DNA from: Strix aluco | Lineage: Eukaryota > Chordata > Aves > Strigiformes > Strigidae | Reading direction: 5' to 3' | Length of the DNA: 64,000 nt | NCBI RefSeq assembly: GCF_031877795.1 | Contig: NC_133933.1 | Location: forward strand, 70,250,503-70,314,502 | In this document: one piece after another, positions 1 to 15,400 of the stretch | How positions within the stretch are numbered: position 1 is the stretch's first letter | How the letters are laid out: each line of letters opens with the position of its first letter | The notes under the pieces: generated by a model | What the model was told of the DNA's origin: nothing | Database searches by the model: none | Seen by the model: the letters and a program-made list of their open reading frames with translations, nothing else | Program-made: the position numbers and the translations under genes

Positions 1-3000
1 ATTTTTTTTAGATTCTCAGAATGACTGTGCTGTAGTTTGTAGCTTTGGTGGCGCACAAATTCTGTTTGAGACAGCTGTTCATTTCTATCTCCACACAAAT
101 TGGAGAAGTTACTCTATTTCAAAAAGGAAAAGATCCATACAAATGTCTTAGGGAACTGCATAAGTTTCAGGCTATATCTCTACTGGCAGTGCAACCATAT
201 GTACACAGTATTGAGTGTTTTCTTACGAATTGGCAAGATTTTTTTATTTTTTATTTCTATAAATGGATAAGGCATTACATTTATTTTCAAATTTAAACAA
301 AAATGCCTATGCAAACCTATGAACCTGTTAAAAATTTTAGATAAGGTCACCAAAGTCCAAACAGTGATGCATATCCCTTGCATAAATCCCCAGGGTTCAA
401 GAGCTGTACTTCTTCCCATGGGCAGCTTTAATTATGTGACACAAAGGTGGTACACAGAGCCAAATCTGTCCCTTAATCATCATTCTATCAACTTCACTAC
501 TAGTTCTCCCAATCTCCAATACAGCCACTGGCTCATGTAACTAGGGAAAGGAAAGCAAGACAATAGTCAGAAATCCTGATGTGTTCTAAAGCAGTCAATG
601 ACTAGGCTCCCTGGCTGAACGTAGTAGTGATGGGGGAAAGAAAACTTCCCATGATTGTTCCTGTAAGTAACAAAAAATCCAGCAGGTTTAAGGAGGCCTC
701 TGAACCCACAAGATCAACTAACAGGTAGTCATTACAGCCTCTGGGGAGAAGGAGAGGGAACACAGTGCTCCCAGAAGCAGTTTATAGCAGAGTTTGTCAC
801 GGGCTGTGACAGAAGCTCTATGACACTGCACAGAGAATTGGCACTGAGAAAGCTGGAGATTCTGCAACAGAAAGAGAGTACCCAGGCATCGGTGCCAAGG
901 GAAGAATAAAGGGCTAAGAACCAAGTCTTCTACTCACAGAAAATTTTCAGTTAGATATCCCTATGCAATCTCCATACTTTTATTTGTAAATGACCCACTA
1001 CACTTTTGAATGCTAGATATTATGACAGCTGAATGGATAGTAGGGGAAATAAATATGACTATAGCAAAACCACTTTCATATTTGCTTTCTTAGAGTAACT
1101 GCAACTTCAGACTTCATAACCACAAAAGTTTGTGTGAAATCCAAATATGTGACCAAGATCCTCTTGTGTTAGATGCTATACAGATACAGAATGAGAAATA
1201 CAGTTTTTGTCAGCTTCATAGGCAGGGATCTTTATGCAGAAGGGGCCAATTTTTATCAGCAGGGTGGGGTGCTTTTCTGGGAGGAGGCTAGACATTTTAT
1301 CAGAAGAATATTAAAGAATCTTGTAAAGGAGGACAGCAAATTAATTTTGCTGCTATTTAAGTCCATTACCTGTCGTGTGTGAGAGCATGGATGAAATTAA
1401 TTTTCAGAAGTCTGGGCAAACCTCAAAGACATTATTTCATCATGCAGGTACCCACAGATATACATAATTCAAACATGAGTGTAACTGTTCACAAAGGCAT
1501 ATCTACACCAGAAATTTGCTTTCATAGTTGAACTAGAGTATTGGTCTGAAGCTTGTATTGCTGCCATGGTTGATGATACAGGGGTTAACTCAAATTTAAA
1601 TATATCAAGTCACAACAATGTCACATCAGTCAAGCTAGTTCTACTTTAAATTGCTAATGTAGACATACTCTTAAGAAACTGTTTGTTTCTTCTTATCTCT
1701 GAAATTAATTTTATGATTCTAGACTAGTTAATTTACATGTCTAAATTAGTACATGTTATGTAGATTCATTGACTAGAGTTAGGGTATGATTTTTTATGCT
1801 GTGAAAAATCAGTTGTATTCTTAATTGAGGCAGTATAGCAGAAGTCTCTGATTTAGAAGGACAGACTTTGATGTCACAGTGTTGCAGGGTGAAATACAAC
1901 TACATATTCAAGGCAATCATGTAATGTTTTAACCAAAGATACATATCTCGACATTCAGCTTGGTACCACATCTTGATGTAAGATAAATATTGTTAAGCTA
2001 CGTTTGGAGTGTATGTGCACACATTGATCCTCTGAGACATCGAAAACAAAATGTCCTGCAGTTGTTTTGGGTTTTTTTGCATAGGCTTTTAAAGATTCAT
2101 TTTTTAAACAGGCATATCTCCTTCAGTCCACAATTAGTTACAGACTGAAACACTCTTTGACATTTTTTTTAAAACTCCCCACTGTGCCTATAAATCAGAC
2201 AAACGGTCAATTGTCTGTTGTTATTCATACCTGTGCTTAGCAGCATTTTCAGTGGAGAAAATCAGCTCAACCGTCAGTTAACACGTGACATTTCTGTAAT
2301 AGCAGAATCTGGGAATTTCCACTGCCTTGTCCCACTTACCTGCCCTCAGTAGTAATTTGTGAACAGCACAGTGTGAGTTAGAGTCTCTGTGTATAAAGTC
2401 ATTACAAAAAGGAACACTGACTATTTTTCGGATATCACCACTAATTTTGTGCTCTAATCTCAGGTTTAACTATTTAAAACCAGACACAAACATTTAGGTA
2501 TTGAGAGGCATTTGGAAATCGTTGCAAATACAGGTAAATATCCTGACAAAATTCTTCTGGCTAGAGCATTTCTTCTACCTCTTCATGTTCAGAAAGCTTT
2601 GAGATTTCTGAAGGGTACAGAATAAAGCTCATTAACTTCACTTCACTTGTTACTAGTGTAATGATGAATTAGCCCAAGTGGAAAACACAGGGGATGATCA
2701 TAGAAGACACTTCCACTATATACAAACTTTTTGTGAGTCTGAATATGTTTTATAAATACATAGCAGTTTTCCATGTGAATTAGTAGGTGAGAAAGAGAAA
2801 TTCAGAACATACTAGTATTACATAACCATAATCTCTCTGATAAACAAAGGGAAAAAGCACACACACTCCTCTCAAACTTTCCAACTCCATCATAGAAATA
2901 TTTTCTATATAGTTTACAATTCTGGGATCTCTCTACTATGAAACATGTTCCTTTTGAAGATCTTTATCAAACTACTACCAACAAAATATTCCCTGTTTTG

Positions 3001-3024
3001 AAAGCCTGGCTCAGCAATGACAAT
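1..3024. other. Intergenic DNA downstream of ENPP3
   Basis: AT-rich sequence with no exon that I can match to a known protein, no RNA gene and no repeat that I recognise. Open frames are short and lie in no conserved context. In the human arrangement the next gene on this side of ENPP3 is ENPP1, so this is probably the start of the ENPP3-ENPP1 spacer. That last point is an inference from synteny. Confidence 0.6.
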
Positions 3025-3044
3025 TTAATTTACTTTAAGTAATT

Positions 3045-3050
3045 TTTATT
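3045..3050 (-). terminator. Candidate ENPP3 polyadenylation signal
   Basis: AATAAA on the minus strand, about 180 bases after the ENPP3 stop codon. It is the first canonical hexamer I see downstream, so the 3' UTR would be short (about 200 bases). More distal sites cannot be excluded. Confidence 0.5.
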
Positions 3051-3227
3051 CAGTTGGCACAAAACACTTGACTGAAGAACACGAATTTGAATAAAGAAAT
3101 TAGCTCCTCTAAGTGTGTTTTCCTGTAGAAGAGCTGTAGTCATGCTTCCTACATACTTTAGCAAGAAAAAAAGTTAAATCATTTAAATTTGCTTTCTTCC
3201 AAGCACTGACACTTTTTTAACAGATAC

Positions 3228-3401
3228 TCAGTTAATTTCAGTCTCAAATACTGGCAAAAATGTTTTTAGCTGTAAGATCTCGGAGATGGGTTCGTTTCTT
3301 TCTTGGTAAAAGTCAAGCCCAGTTAGCAGCTCCACATCCCGAACACGTGCAGAATGAGCCTGAACTCTTTCTTCAACCCATTCGGAAAGTGTCTTATTTT
3401 C
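3228..3401 (-). CDS. ENPP3: ENPP3 coding exon 25 (C-terminus and stop)
   Basis: 174 bases, residues 830-886 and TGA at 3228-3230. [16 protein letters not shown] and [14 protein letters not shown] are diagnostic of ENPP3. It adds one residue (Asn) after the human-like end. Confidence 0.96.
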   Translation of the reverse strand, partial: ENKTLSEWVEERVQAHSARVRDVELLTGLDFYQERNEPISEILQLKTFLPVFETEIN

Positions 3402-6400
3402 CTGCCAAAATAAACAAGAACAATGCTCAAACACATAAAAGGCACTTTGTTGTTTGGTGGTGGTGTTAGACAATAACCAGTGTTTGAACTGGTTTTGACA
3501 GACTAAAGGCCTCCAGTTGGTAAAATTTCTTTCAGGTTTTCCTAGACATCTTTACAGCCCTGCATTTAGGGATCTCATTTAGACAGAATCAAATGGATGT
3601 CCCCTCTCCCCACCTCCAAAGCAACAGAGAAGTAAAATTATGCTGAAATGGCAAGTATGACTTTTAACTACAAAGTACAGTTGAGTCATGTTTTAAACAC
3701 TACAAGTAAGGATATTTTTAGTTACAGTATAAATTAACTACAGTGCTCAGGCTAGCCAAACAACAGGCGCCTGACAACCTGAACAAAGTCCTTACATCAG
3801 CTCAGTCTTGATTGCTGGACAGCCATAATAATTGCTACATAGACACAGAAAACAATGGAAATGTAAGCACTAATCAATTAAAAATTGTTTGATTCTCTTA
3901 CTACAAAGTTTTTTTTGTAAACAGATGGTAATTTGCTTTTTTGTTAACAGTACCTGCTTCTGACACAAATGGTTCACTAAATTTACATCACTGCGAGACA
4001 CAATGAATATAAAGTGAAACGATATTTGGGGTTTGTTGCTAAACTTTAGAAATAACAGATGTTAATTTATGAAGTATAAAGACTAATTCATTCAAATTAT
4101 TTATTTTGTATATTTAGTCAGCTTTCAGCTACCAAAAAGATCAGTGGGCAGTTATGGGTTAGCCACACCACAAATGAGGACACACCCAAGTTGTTTCTAA
4201 GCAGCACAAGCTTGCACCTGTCTGGAGTTATGAGTTCAAAGTTATAAAAAATAAGCTAAATAAACACAACTGTGTTGCTTTGAGGAGCAGTTTTATCTGT
4301 GCAGCCATATTTGTGTGTTGGGAGACTCTGTAATACATACACTGAACTAAGGAACCTTCTGCATCCCAGAGTTTATGGAATAGACACTCATCTGGCCCAA
4401 CAATACGTATTACACTCAGCTAATTTATTTTGTTTGCTACAAGACATGAGATTTACACTGTTAGAGGTAAGCATGGATTTTATCTAATTCAAGTATGAAT
4501 TTCAACTGCAGAACCATCCATCTAAATGCCTGCTGTCTAATTTCTGATAAAGGTGGAACAAAGGATTGAAGGAATTCTTCTATCTACACTGAATGGAGTA
4601 ACACTCAAAGTCTTCTGATACCTCTGGCATAAGTTTATCCTGCAGCCTTCCATAAAGCTGTCTTATCACCCTGTTGGCTATGCTGCAGTTCTCAGTCCTT
4701 CTCAGGTGACAGCATTGCCATGTCCTGTTATCAGACCCTCCTTTCTTCTTCCTTGCTTTCTATCAGCTCATTAGTTTCCAGCTGCCTCTCCTGGAGCTTC
4801 TTGCTTTCCTAGTCATTGCTTCAGCTCTCAACTCACTTTCAACTCATGGGGAATGAATTAATTAAACACTTAGACTTGTAAAGATTCTCCAAATGATGGG
4901 ATGCCACTGGGAATCAGTTCACAAAGCTCATTGGCACACAGGAGCATAGAACTTTACTTACAGCACAGCTTTCCGTGTTGTCAGGTCGATGAGGAATGAT
5001 AAAAGACAAAGCATCCAAGGAGCCTGAACAGTTCGATGGAGTATAGGAGCTGTTCTTGCAGCTAGTCAGAACCACAAAGTAATGGGTAGGGACAGGGATT
5101 TCTGTATTGTTTACATGCCTACAAAACAAACATTAGTTAAGGGATTTATCTAGATATCAAGTATTAAAACTACTGATGCCACTAGTAATTTATAGAACTT
5201 ATCTCAGCATAGATCTTTCACTACCATATGACTTTAATTTATTTTAGAATTGAAATAATTACCTGATAGGATAGACAGCCTCACTATCTGTTTCATGAAC
5301 AGCCAAACACGCATGGATTAATTCTTTTGCTACAAGAAGTCCCACTGAAACCAAGAGGATTGCTTACATGGTCAACACTCTGTTTTGCCAGATCTCTCTA
5401 CATCTGGAATAGGCAGGATAGAGCATCGTATTTGCCTGTCATTGCATTAATAATTTCAACCACATGAAACTGAATTGGAGAAGAGTGATGAGAAAATTAG
5501 CTTCTGGTTCCTTGCCAGCAAGAAATGCTAGAATGATGACTTATGGCTATGTGCTATAGAAATCAGTTGAGGATACCTGATTGAAAATGTCTTTGCCTCC
5601 CTTTTGAGTATTCTGTGAATATGGTCACCTTTGTGCATAAAATGATGAGGAGCCGAATGCTTCCCAAATTTCCTGTACATCTTCAGTATTCCACAAAACA
5701 CGATCACTGAAATCATTATACTGCTTCATATGACTGACTAATGATGCTGAATAAAAAAGGCTTATTCCAAACTGTAGACATTATGTGGTCAACTGGGTAT
5801 TACAGCATTCTGCTTGGAAGGAAGTTCTAGTCTCTCCTCCCTTCCACCCTCCTAGTTCGTGGCAGAGATGATTTTACCATTCTCAAACCATTTTTGACAG
5901 ATGTGGTATTAAGTCTAGCCTTGACTAAAACATCTCCAGTGACAGATTCAGCTGCACAGATTTCCCAGCACTTTTCTACTACATAAGTGTTCTTACTGTC
6001 AGAAGGCATTTTTCCTATATTTGGAACAATCTAAGTTGTTTGTTCTTATTCTGTTTTTTCCTCCTGTCCTCATTCACTAACATAAATAATTGGTCTTTTA
6101 TATTTCTCTTTCATAGATTTTTTTAAAATATGTCTTCCCTTATTCCTGTTTCTACACACAGATTAATTTTTAAATGTTTCTGTTATGCTACCAGAGCTCA
6201 GTAAATTGTACCTAGAAATTGTCTGACCTTCAAGTGACCTGTGTAAGCCATAGCTATGCAAAGGTACCACTCAGGAACATTACATTTTACATTCCCAGTT
6301 ACATGATGCAGTGAAGGCAAACACAGAAATCTGATCGTTGATAAAACTCATCAGTTTGAGACAACAGGGAGAAACAACAAACACGTGAGTGAGCACAACA

Positions 6401-9400
6401 TGAAAGTGAGAAAATTATGCTTAAGCACATCTTCTGCATATTTAGATGTCACATATTCTCCTAGTATTTTTGTTGCAGAGGCCCAAAAATCTAGGCATAA
6501 GCCTGGGAAACAAATTACTAGTCTGTATCTGTGCATGTGTACATAGATACACATGTACCTGCAAAGCTTTTTTCTCTTTACTGGAACTTCAACTTCTACA
6601 GTACTGTATCTGTTTGCAAGAGTATTTGCCGTTGGATGAGTAGCAGTGGATATAGTGTTATAAAGGGAATACTCTATTCTCCTTGATACTTGTTTCTCGT
6701 TCTTGTTGAATAGAAGTTTGATTATGTGGAAATACAGTCAAAAATAATCTGGAGTTTGACTTCTGGATTTTCCATGTACTTACTGCTTAATTTCATCAAG
6801 AGTATCAAAATGGCCATCATAATTGTAATCAAACACTGGTCCACTAATGACATTTACTCCATTCCTCTCTCTAGCATACTCCTGAAGAAGCACATTATGG
6901 AAATAGTCCCACATGTCTGTCATTAAAAGAAAATATAAGCATATTTAATTTAAATTTGAAGTTATTTCACCACTAAAGAAAAAGAACATGCTTCCTTTTT
7001 CAATATAGATGAATAATAGAAAGTTCCAAACTAAACGGCCTCTAAAATCAACTCTTTCTTACACAAAATTTTGATTTCATCATAAGGAACATATTCTCAC
7101 TCGCTATTGAAAGAGGCACGGTAAATGCTATTATAGCTCTGCAAGGCCTATTGCACTACTGGGGATAATTCATTCGATCTGAACCTGTAGCTACAATTCT
7201 AGATCCGAGAGGTCATTCATTTCTGGCCTATCTATCTGCTAGCACCTGCAACTGTGCCAATTAGTAGGAACTGAGATAATGGTTTTGTGAGAGGAATGTT
7301 TACCACCTGAGAGTTAGTCTAACTCTACAGAACTCATGTCAAATATCACTAGACAATTTGGCTTAGTTCAAAGATGTTATTTGAGAAAATACAACTTGTA
7401 GGATATAAGCTAGTGAGACTATTCAGATATTTACAGCTATCATGGTAAAAAAACAACAGATGGGTTTGGGGGGTTGAGGGCATCGCCTATTGATTTACCT
7501 CTTGTTTATGGTCTAGAGTAACTTCTTGTAAGTTTAAATCTCTTGTAGAGTTTTCCTTGGGAAATTGGATTTTTCATGATGTCTTTGATTTACTTGGAAG
7601 ATTACAGCCACTTATGCTTTCTGGATCTCTGTTTTTTATGACATGAGTGAATGAATAAATGAGGTCTGAATGCATTAGAAAGATAGTCACATCACTGTTT
7701 TTTCTCCAGCTTTTTCCTTACACAATTCCTCTTCTATCCTTTGTCTAAGAAAATGACCCTAGGCCTAAGAGTAAAACAAGATGATATGCAGTTGTAGAAA
7801 ATTTCTTATTGATGATTATGAACAAATGTGAATCAGGCTGGATGGAAAGAAGTAATGTAGCTTACTGCATTTGTATAATAGAAACATTTTCCTGAAATAA
7901 ATATTCCAAGATGAATATTGTCTAATTTGGGTTTCTGCTTGATGAAACAGGCACTGTATCAGGGCATTGTTTACAAACTTTGTCTTGTCTTCTCTTCAGA
8001 CCTTGCAAAAGGGAAGAAAAAGTGCCATTTTCATTCACCTTGAGCATTTCCCTAAGGGGATATTTTCATGACAGTTTAATAGCTAGCATTTCATGTTAGG
8101 ACAGCACACAGGAGATGAAGAGAAAATTCAAAAATTCAAAACAGGCACAGCTAAGGAGAGGTCAGACAGGACTATACACAGAAAAAAAAAAAAACAAACA
8201 AATAAGTGCATTTTAAAATTTCAAACATCTACTTTAAAACAGTTTTAAATATATTTGCACAAAATCTGCATATACTGCAGGCCATGCATTAATGTTTCTA
8301 AGTCCTTGTCATAGCTTTATCAAACCCACAGCCATAATTACAGAAAATTAATCAAAATTAATCAAAACTTTGCAACCTACCTCTGAAAGCTCTATACATG
8401 GGAACAATATTGCTGATGAGTAAGGCATCATACTGTTCAACAGCAGATGAATTGAAGTCTATATAAAGGAACAAAGTATAAATTAATGAAATACTATACA
8501 AAGACAAATTTGATTCATATGTCACTATAAATTGCAGGTACAGGTATTCAATTACATTTTACATTTGAGCACGAGTGTATGATCCTACTGCAAACATATG
8601 TCCAAATTTGTTTGTACAATCTGTTCAATAAAGTAATTATCAAATTTGACAATAGGAAATTATATATTTATACAGAGGACGAGTGACAGCCCTTCAGTCC
8701 TTTACATCTTTCAAACCAGTTTTCATCATATTCAAGTTGTTCCATTTTTAAAAGAAAAACTTAAGTGTTCTAAACTGAAAATATTTAGATACAAGTAGCA
8801 GTTGTCCTGCTTTTGGTCAGTCTACAAACACTGGAAACCTTTTTCTGCCCAACATGCTGATCCGAAGAAGTTTGTTTTGGTGTTTGGGTATATGTTTAAA
8901 CATAAACCCACATCCAGCTGATTAAGACTTTCTAAGCTCTAGCTATAAAAAGAACCATGCTCACTGGGAGGATAGAGGAAACTGCGGGTGAAGGTCAGCC
9001 CTTCTGGGTAGTTGGAACAATTTTGGCTCCGAGCAGCAGGGATTCTAACATCAGCCCGCAGACAGTCTGAAACAGTGGGAGGAAGAGGAGATGTGTTTTC
9101 CTGTGAAAAGGGAAAAAAAAAAAAAAAGTATTACACCCACGGCTGTGGCTAACCCAGTGCTTTGTATTGTTTTAACTTTCTAGAATGGACTTCATTGAAT
9201 CTTCTCCTATTTTCGTAGTGAAACAGGTCAATGCAAGTAATGGACACTGATGTTTTCTGCCTAGTGTTTTTCCTCCACTTCTGTTTTTAGGTAATTCAGG
9301 GAAATCCTTATGCAGCATGTAAAACTGTAGTAGCAAAATAAGGTTATACCTTAGGCAAAACCAGGTGACAAGTTTGGCTCATTTGTCACTTTTACATATT

Positions 9401-12400
9401 TCTGGAAACACAAACTTGACATCACATCCTTCTGGAAAGCAGCTAGTATATAAAGATGACACTATCACCTCATCTTAGCATCAGAGGATGCTATCTCCAT
9501 AATAAGAGTCCGTGTTTCTGAACAGTTAAAGCTAAATAAATTCATAGTAAATTCAGTATGTTTTACTGGCTAGCTTCACTAACTTCACTGAGACACGTTA
9601 ACATCCGTGATAGCTAAGATGAGTATAATTGTTTATACAACCTTTATCTTTTTTCTATAACCTTTATCATAATTTTACAATAGCATTAACTAAAACATCA
9701 GAATATGCTTTTCTGTGTTTAACTGCATACTCATTTACACATAATTTATTTTCATTTGGTAAGAATGGAACATATTTATTTGCTTTATAGCTCTGTAAAT
9801 GGTAGCTAAACATCTAAATTGATTTTCAGTACATTGTTCATTTCGATTGGTTAAAACCCAGCAGAAATAAAGAACTGGAATGCTCTTGTGCCTCTTTTGT
9901 ACTCCTTGATTTAATTTATTTACTTAATTTTATGAGAATTCCTGAGGATGCCCATATTATGCTCAGACTGTATATTAATGGAAAATGCATATACCACATG
10001 AAATGAAATATAAAAGACAAAAGACTGCCTTTACCACCTGAGCAGATAAGCTGTCATTGTCAAGCAAATGTAAATCCCAATAGAAATCTGACATCCAATT
10101 CATTTGAGAAATTTGTCCTTTCTAGTGTCCAAATCAGTAAGGCAAGGTTAATGAATCAGGATCACTGAAGAAACCAGTATTTTAAACTTAATAATTGAGC
10201 TGTGAAATTCTACAATGGCCTCAACTTATTTATGATCACTGAAGGGAAACCTGAATCAAAGTAACAAAGGTCTGAATAAACATGCCAAGGACTGTCCCAA
10301 AGAGAACTTCATTCTTCTCACTAAATACAGAGATCACGCCTAATGTTATCCAAATACAGCAGGGAGGCCACTTTTGACCTTTTACTTTTACTTTTAGGGA
10401 TATGGTGTAGTTGAGAACAGTCAGTGTTAGGTTAATGTTTGGACTAGATGATCTTCAAGGTCTTTTCCAACCTAGATGATTCTGTGATTCTGTGACCTAT
10501 ATCATGAATCTGGGTTATTAATAGCATTCACATTTTCTCCAGCTTGAAGCAATGAGGACACCACTCAACTCTCTTCTCACTGTTTCACATTTCTTGAAGC
10601 TAACTATATGAGCTCTAATCCAAGTGCCAAGGCAGAAGGACAGTGTTTTAGAGCTGTCTGTCCATCACATATGTAATACATCATATAACCTGTATTTTTA
10701 TGAACACTCCCATACATTTAGGAGATGAAGGCTTCTCATGGCTATTTCCATTGAACAACACAGGAGAAAATTCTCCAACTGAAGAAATGAGAATTCCTAA
10801 TGAACCTGTGAACTCTCAAAATGCTGAAAAAGCAACCACTCCAGAATATTTCAGCTTGTATTTTCCAATGATCTACAAGTCAACAAGTAAACAATATCAA
10901 AAGCTGTTGAGAAATGAGAATGGCTCTGTCTGCGTCACCTTTTAGTACGAGACCAAGAGTTAACACAAATCCAGATTGCAAGCCGTATTGCTAATGCTCT
11001 GGGAACTAATACACTCACTCTGCTACAACCACTCTTCATTTTTTTTACCTCAGAACATAGGAATATGCTATTTTTAAACAGATCATCAATAAGAATAGAA
11101 CGAAGAAGCTGTTGAAAGTGCTCATTTATAAGAAGTGAGATCTTGGCAGTGATAGCCACCACCCCAAAACTTCAGAATTAAAAAAACCCACCCATCACCA
11201 ATTCAACAGCTTTAGCCCTTTGGCTCCTTGTTTTTCAGGTCAAAGAACCATAATGTCTTCTGAAGCAAACAGTTACAGCTAAAAAATTACTTTGTCTAGC
11301 ACATCATGCATTACCTTTTCTGATGAAGGTTACTGTCTTCTGATGACCTAGTAATTAATGTCGAGAGGCATGAGTTATTTGCATTACATGACAGACACCA
11401 TCTGCTGTGGTCTGTCATGTCAACTTCAGCCACCTCCAGGAATCTTTTTTCAGTAGTCAAGAAAAAAAAATACTAAACCACAAAAAACAAAACTCCCATA
11501 ATCCTCAGTGCACTGAGCTTTAGTTCCAAAAATCCCCGTGATTTATACAAGTCTCATTGCTGGTTTCATCCCATTGCAGGACAGATTAGATTGTTATACA
11601 TTTTAATACATTTTTATAGTAAACTTCAGTGATTCTACATAACAAAGCTATTTAAATTCTACAGGTGTCTGCAGGCAGGTGGAGGGACTATCTTTTTGCA
11701 AGAAAATCTGCCTTCTTCCCTAGCAGATGAGTATAAAACCTCAAGAAAATAAATGTCCTTCAATATTAAATTTTCCTTTGACTGAGAATACTAAGTAATC
11801 AAGACTCTCTCTGACATCATTTATTTAAGATCTGTAACTATTCATAATATCCCTGATTCTGATATCACATGCAGGGGCAAAAGCCTGTGCAACTTGATCA
11901 ACCAGCCCAGTTTCAAAGCTTCCAAATCACACAAAACCAGCAAAACTCTGGTTACTGTTTAAGACCTTCTTTATAGCTACCTAATGTCAAGAAATGCCCC
12001 ACCTTACAAATTGTGTAAATCTGCATAGGCTTTATCCATGACATACATAACCTAGGATGCAATAAAATTTCAGTAGAAATTGCAATTTTCTGTCATTCCC
12101 AAGTATTGTAGCCAAAGCTTAAAGTCAAAGGCATTAGCTCTATCTCTCTGTCCTTCCACTCCTGTTGTAATTCAGAAAGCTTTTTTCTCTTGATTAGTAC
12201 ATGTCGTAATCAAAAATCTTGATGTCAGCTTACTGTGTCAGTAACTCAGTGAGTGAGCTCTTGCAGTCTTTCACCACTGTGTCTCTGAGAGTATTACAGA
12301 GGAAACTTATTCTTTCCTGTTCCTTCTATAGAAAACACATCATTATATCAGAGTCTGCTGTGAACTATATCCTTCAGTCTCAATCATTCACTGCTTCCCA

Positions 12401-15400
12401 CAATGTTGCATAAACGACTATAGGAAGCTTACACAAATATGTATTTCTGTTGATTTAGATGTCATATTGGGCAAGAATATACACTTCTTTTCCAACTGAG
12501 AATTTGGTTTTCAACAAAGGAAAATGTCCAAAAAGTTATTTGCTTTTGTTTTGAGCTTTTTGCTTCTGGTGCTGAAATATTAAAAAGACTCCAGCTATGG
12601 TAGGACTTTTTAATCTTTTTAAAGCAAAATCAGAAAAAAATCTGCCACAATTAAGTGGTTGTCACTAGGGTAAGGCACTTTCATAGTAAGGTATAAGAGC
12701 AGATCTTCAAATATGATGAAGTAAAACCGATCTTTGTTGAAATGAACATTTGTTTCAATAGACTTTAAGCCTTCTTAGGGTTGGATTTGTCATCCTTCAG
12801 CCAGATTGTGAAAAATCAGTAGAAAGTACGGAGTAAAACTTTCTGAAATACTGACATCCTAGCAGCATATATTTGATAAAAATAACTAGCAGCATATATT
12901 TGATTAAAATAACTTCCCCATATTTGTACTGATAAATTAAGAAATCATGTAGACATCAATAACAGCTCTCTTCAGACTGAAAAGTCAGTGTAAAAGTTAT
13001 TTCCTCAGGGCAACCTAGAAAAAGGGTCAAATTACAGGGGGAATTAAGCCTATGAATGTCCACTACTTTACTGACCCTGAAAACTCAAACAATTTATTCC
13101 AGAGCCACATACCCTTGAACTCTCAGAGGTTTATTCAACTATATTTTTCAGAAATGATATGATGTAATAGAGAGCAAATTAACAGAATATACAGAATTAT
13201 GCATTAGTACAAACTGTCGTGCAGACTTGTACAAGGGTTTGTTAGTAGGAAAAAGATCATGATATTCATAGGAAAGCTTAAAAGGTTCTGATTTTTGAAA
13301 TCACAGCCTGCTTTTCCTCAGGAACTGACAGCAAGTTGGAGCACTGTCTTGACAGTTCATCCCTTTTACAGAACAGGTTTAATGGAACAAGCTTACCAGC
13401 AGCTCTATTCTCCTATATCTTTTATGTACCTAACAGATGGCCATTCCCACTTTTTTAAACAATATTTTAAGATGAAATTTAAAAGATATTAAAGACACTT
13501 TTTCAGACATAAGGGCCTTAGTCACATGATATCCATCAGTCAACCAGGATTCCTGACAAATGAACCACATTGTCAATCTGTTATATTACATATTTAAGAA
13601 TAGTACGGATATTTGATAACCTACAGGCTTATTCACAGTGTATGCAGTCCACAGTGGCATCCAGATATCATAGCTGTATCCACTCACATACTGATGATGG
13701 GAAAGGAGGCAGTAGACATTTTTCTTCTGAAGAACTTTGGGTCTCCCATATGGTAAATGATATGAATTTGCCTTCTTTACTAGAATTTAAACAATAATTA
13801 TTGATTCATTCTTCTCGAACATTTTAGATGGCACAAAAGTTTAAGAGAGGAGAGAAAAAATGTAAATTAAAATATTAATAAACATAGATAAAACCAACAG
13901 TAAACATGGGCTCGGGTTTCTTTAAGCTCTTAGCTTATGAGTGGAATAAAACATGTAGAAATAGTTTTCATGTTATGTTTAAGGTACAGAAGTCAATGTA
14001 ATATATCAGACTTGCAAATTCTTGTTTCCTTGCAATATCATACCAATATAAATACTTTGAACTTATCTTGCCAGTGGAGAGAAATTTTTGGCTAGAAAGC
14101 ATTACAGTGCTTCCTAAAATTTCCAAAACCCCCTTAAAAAAGCACACAGAAATATCTATGGAAGTTTTTGATGAGAGAAAGGCAAAGTTATGGTTACAAG
14201 GTGGGGAACAAGAGTTATAGCATATACCCTGGAAGTGCTCAGGCTTTCTCCAAAGACCACTGAAACCAGTATGGTTTTTTTCCAAGGTTTTAAGGAAATT
14301 CAGATCTGATTCCTATGCATAAATGTTGCTATAACAGTATCAATTAGCATTTTTTAAAGAAATGCAAAGAAAAAAAAAATTAGGCTTCTGACTTGGCTTT
14401 CCAACTTAACTTTAAATGGTAAGTAACATTGCAAAAATTCCTACCAAAACCAGTAATACAAAATCTAAACCAGTCATAGATTTATAAATATGCTACTTAC
14501 TTTCTTCTGTGGTGAGATTTAACCTCTCATTTAGTACTGAAACATCTGATACCTGTAAAATATAAAACGATCATTCAGAATGAATCCATAGTTTAGAAAA
14601 ACCAAAGAAAAGAGAACACACTTGACAAAGATGATTAAAAGAGGCCAGAAGCCCCTACTTACATGCATGCATGTGCATCCCAGTTCATCTACGGGAGTCA
14701 GATGGGAAACTGGACATGAAGAAGGAGATGAGTCTTCTTTTGCATGTGAAGGACTGTAAAAAGGTTTTTTTAAGAGGTGATTTAAGCTGCCATGTGTTCC
14801 ATTGTTTGGTGCTGGTGTAATATGCAGTAAATCTGTTGAAACATTTGAAATTTGTAAACATATTTTAAGACTAAAATGGCATTTTAAAAAGTCATTATCT
14901 TCCCAATTCTACGCATTTCCTATGCATTCTAAACATAGAAGAAATATCTTATTCCGTTATCTAAACTATTATGGCAACTACTTGCAATTTTCCACATATG
15001 AAGGTTCATTGCTATCTTCCACTGCATCAAGATCTGGAAATTATGTATCTGAGTACTGTCGATACGGTTTTATACATTGTCATAACATTCATAAGATTAG
15101 ATTATTTAATGCAGAGTACAAATGTGATTGCAAATGCATCACATTATGAAGCATACTAGCCTACTGCATTTTTGTGTAATGCCTTAATACATATTTTCAG
15201 AGGCACATACTTCCTAATTGCTCACTGTCGGGACAGCAATGGTCCATCTTAAGTTATGAGCAAGAGCGGTAATTCTCTACAAGATTCTTATCCCACAATT
15301 ATTCCGCAGGCATCATTTCAACAGCAAGCCCATGTGACAGGGGCTTCTCTCTGATTCTTTAGTGGAATCCTTCTGTAATCAGAAACAGCCTTCAAAGCAG

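Larger units (their letters stand above)
9101..13624 (-). other. ENPP3 intron 20
   Basis: The longest ENPP3 intron. It holds a CR1 tail (10394-10496), a 27-base tandem duplication (12859-12912) and otherwise AT-rich sequence. Short open frames here match nothing I know. Confidence 0.6.
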
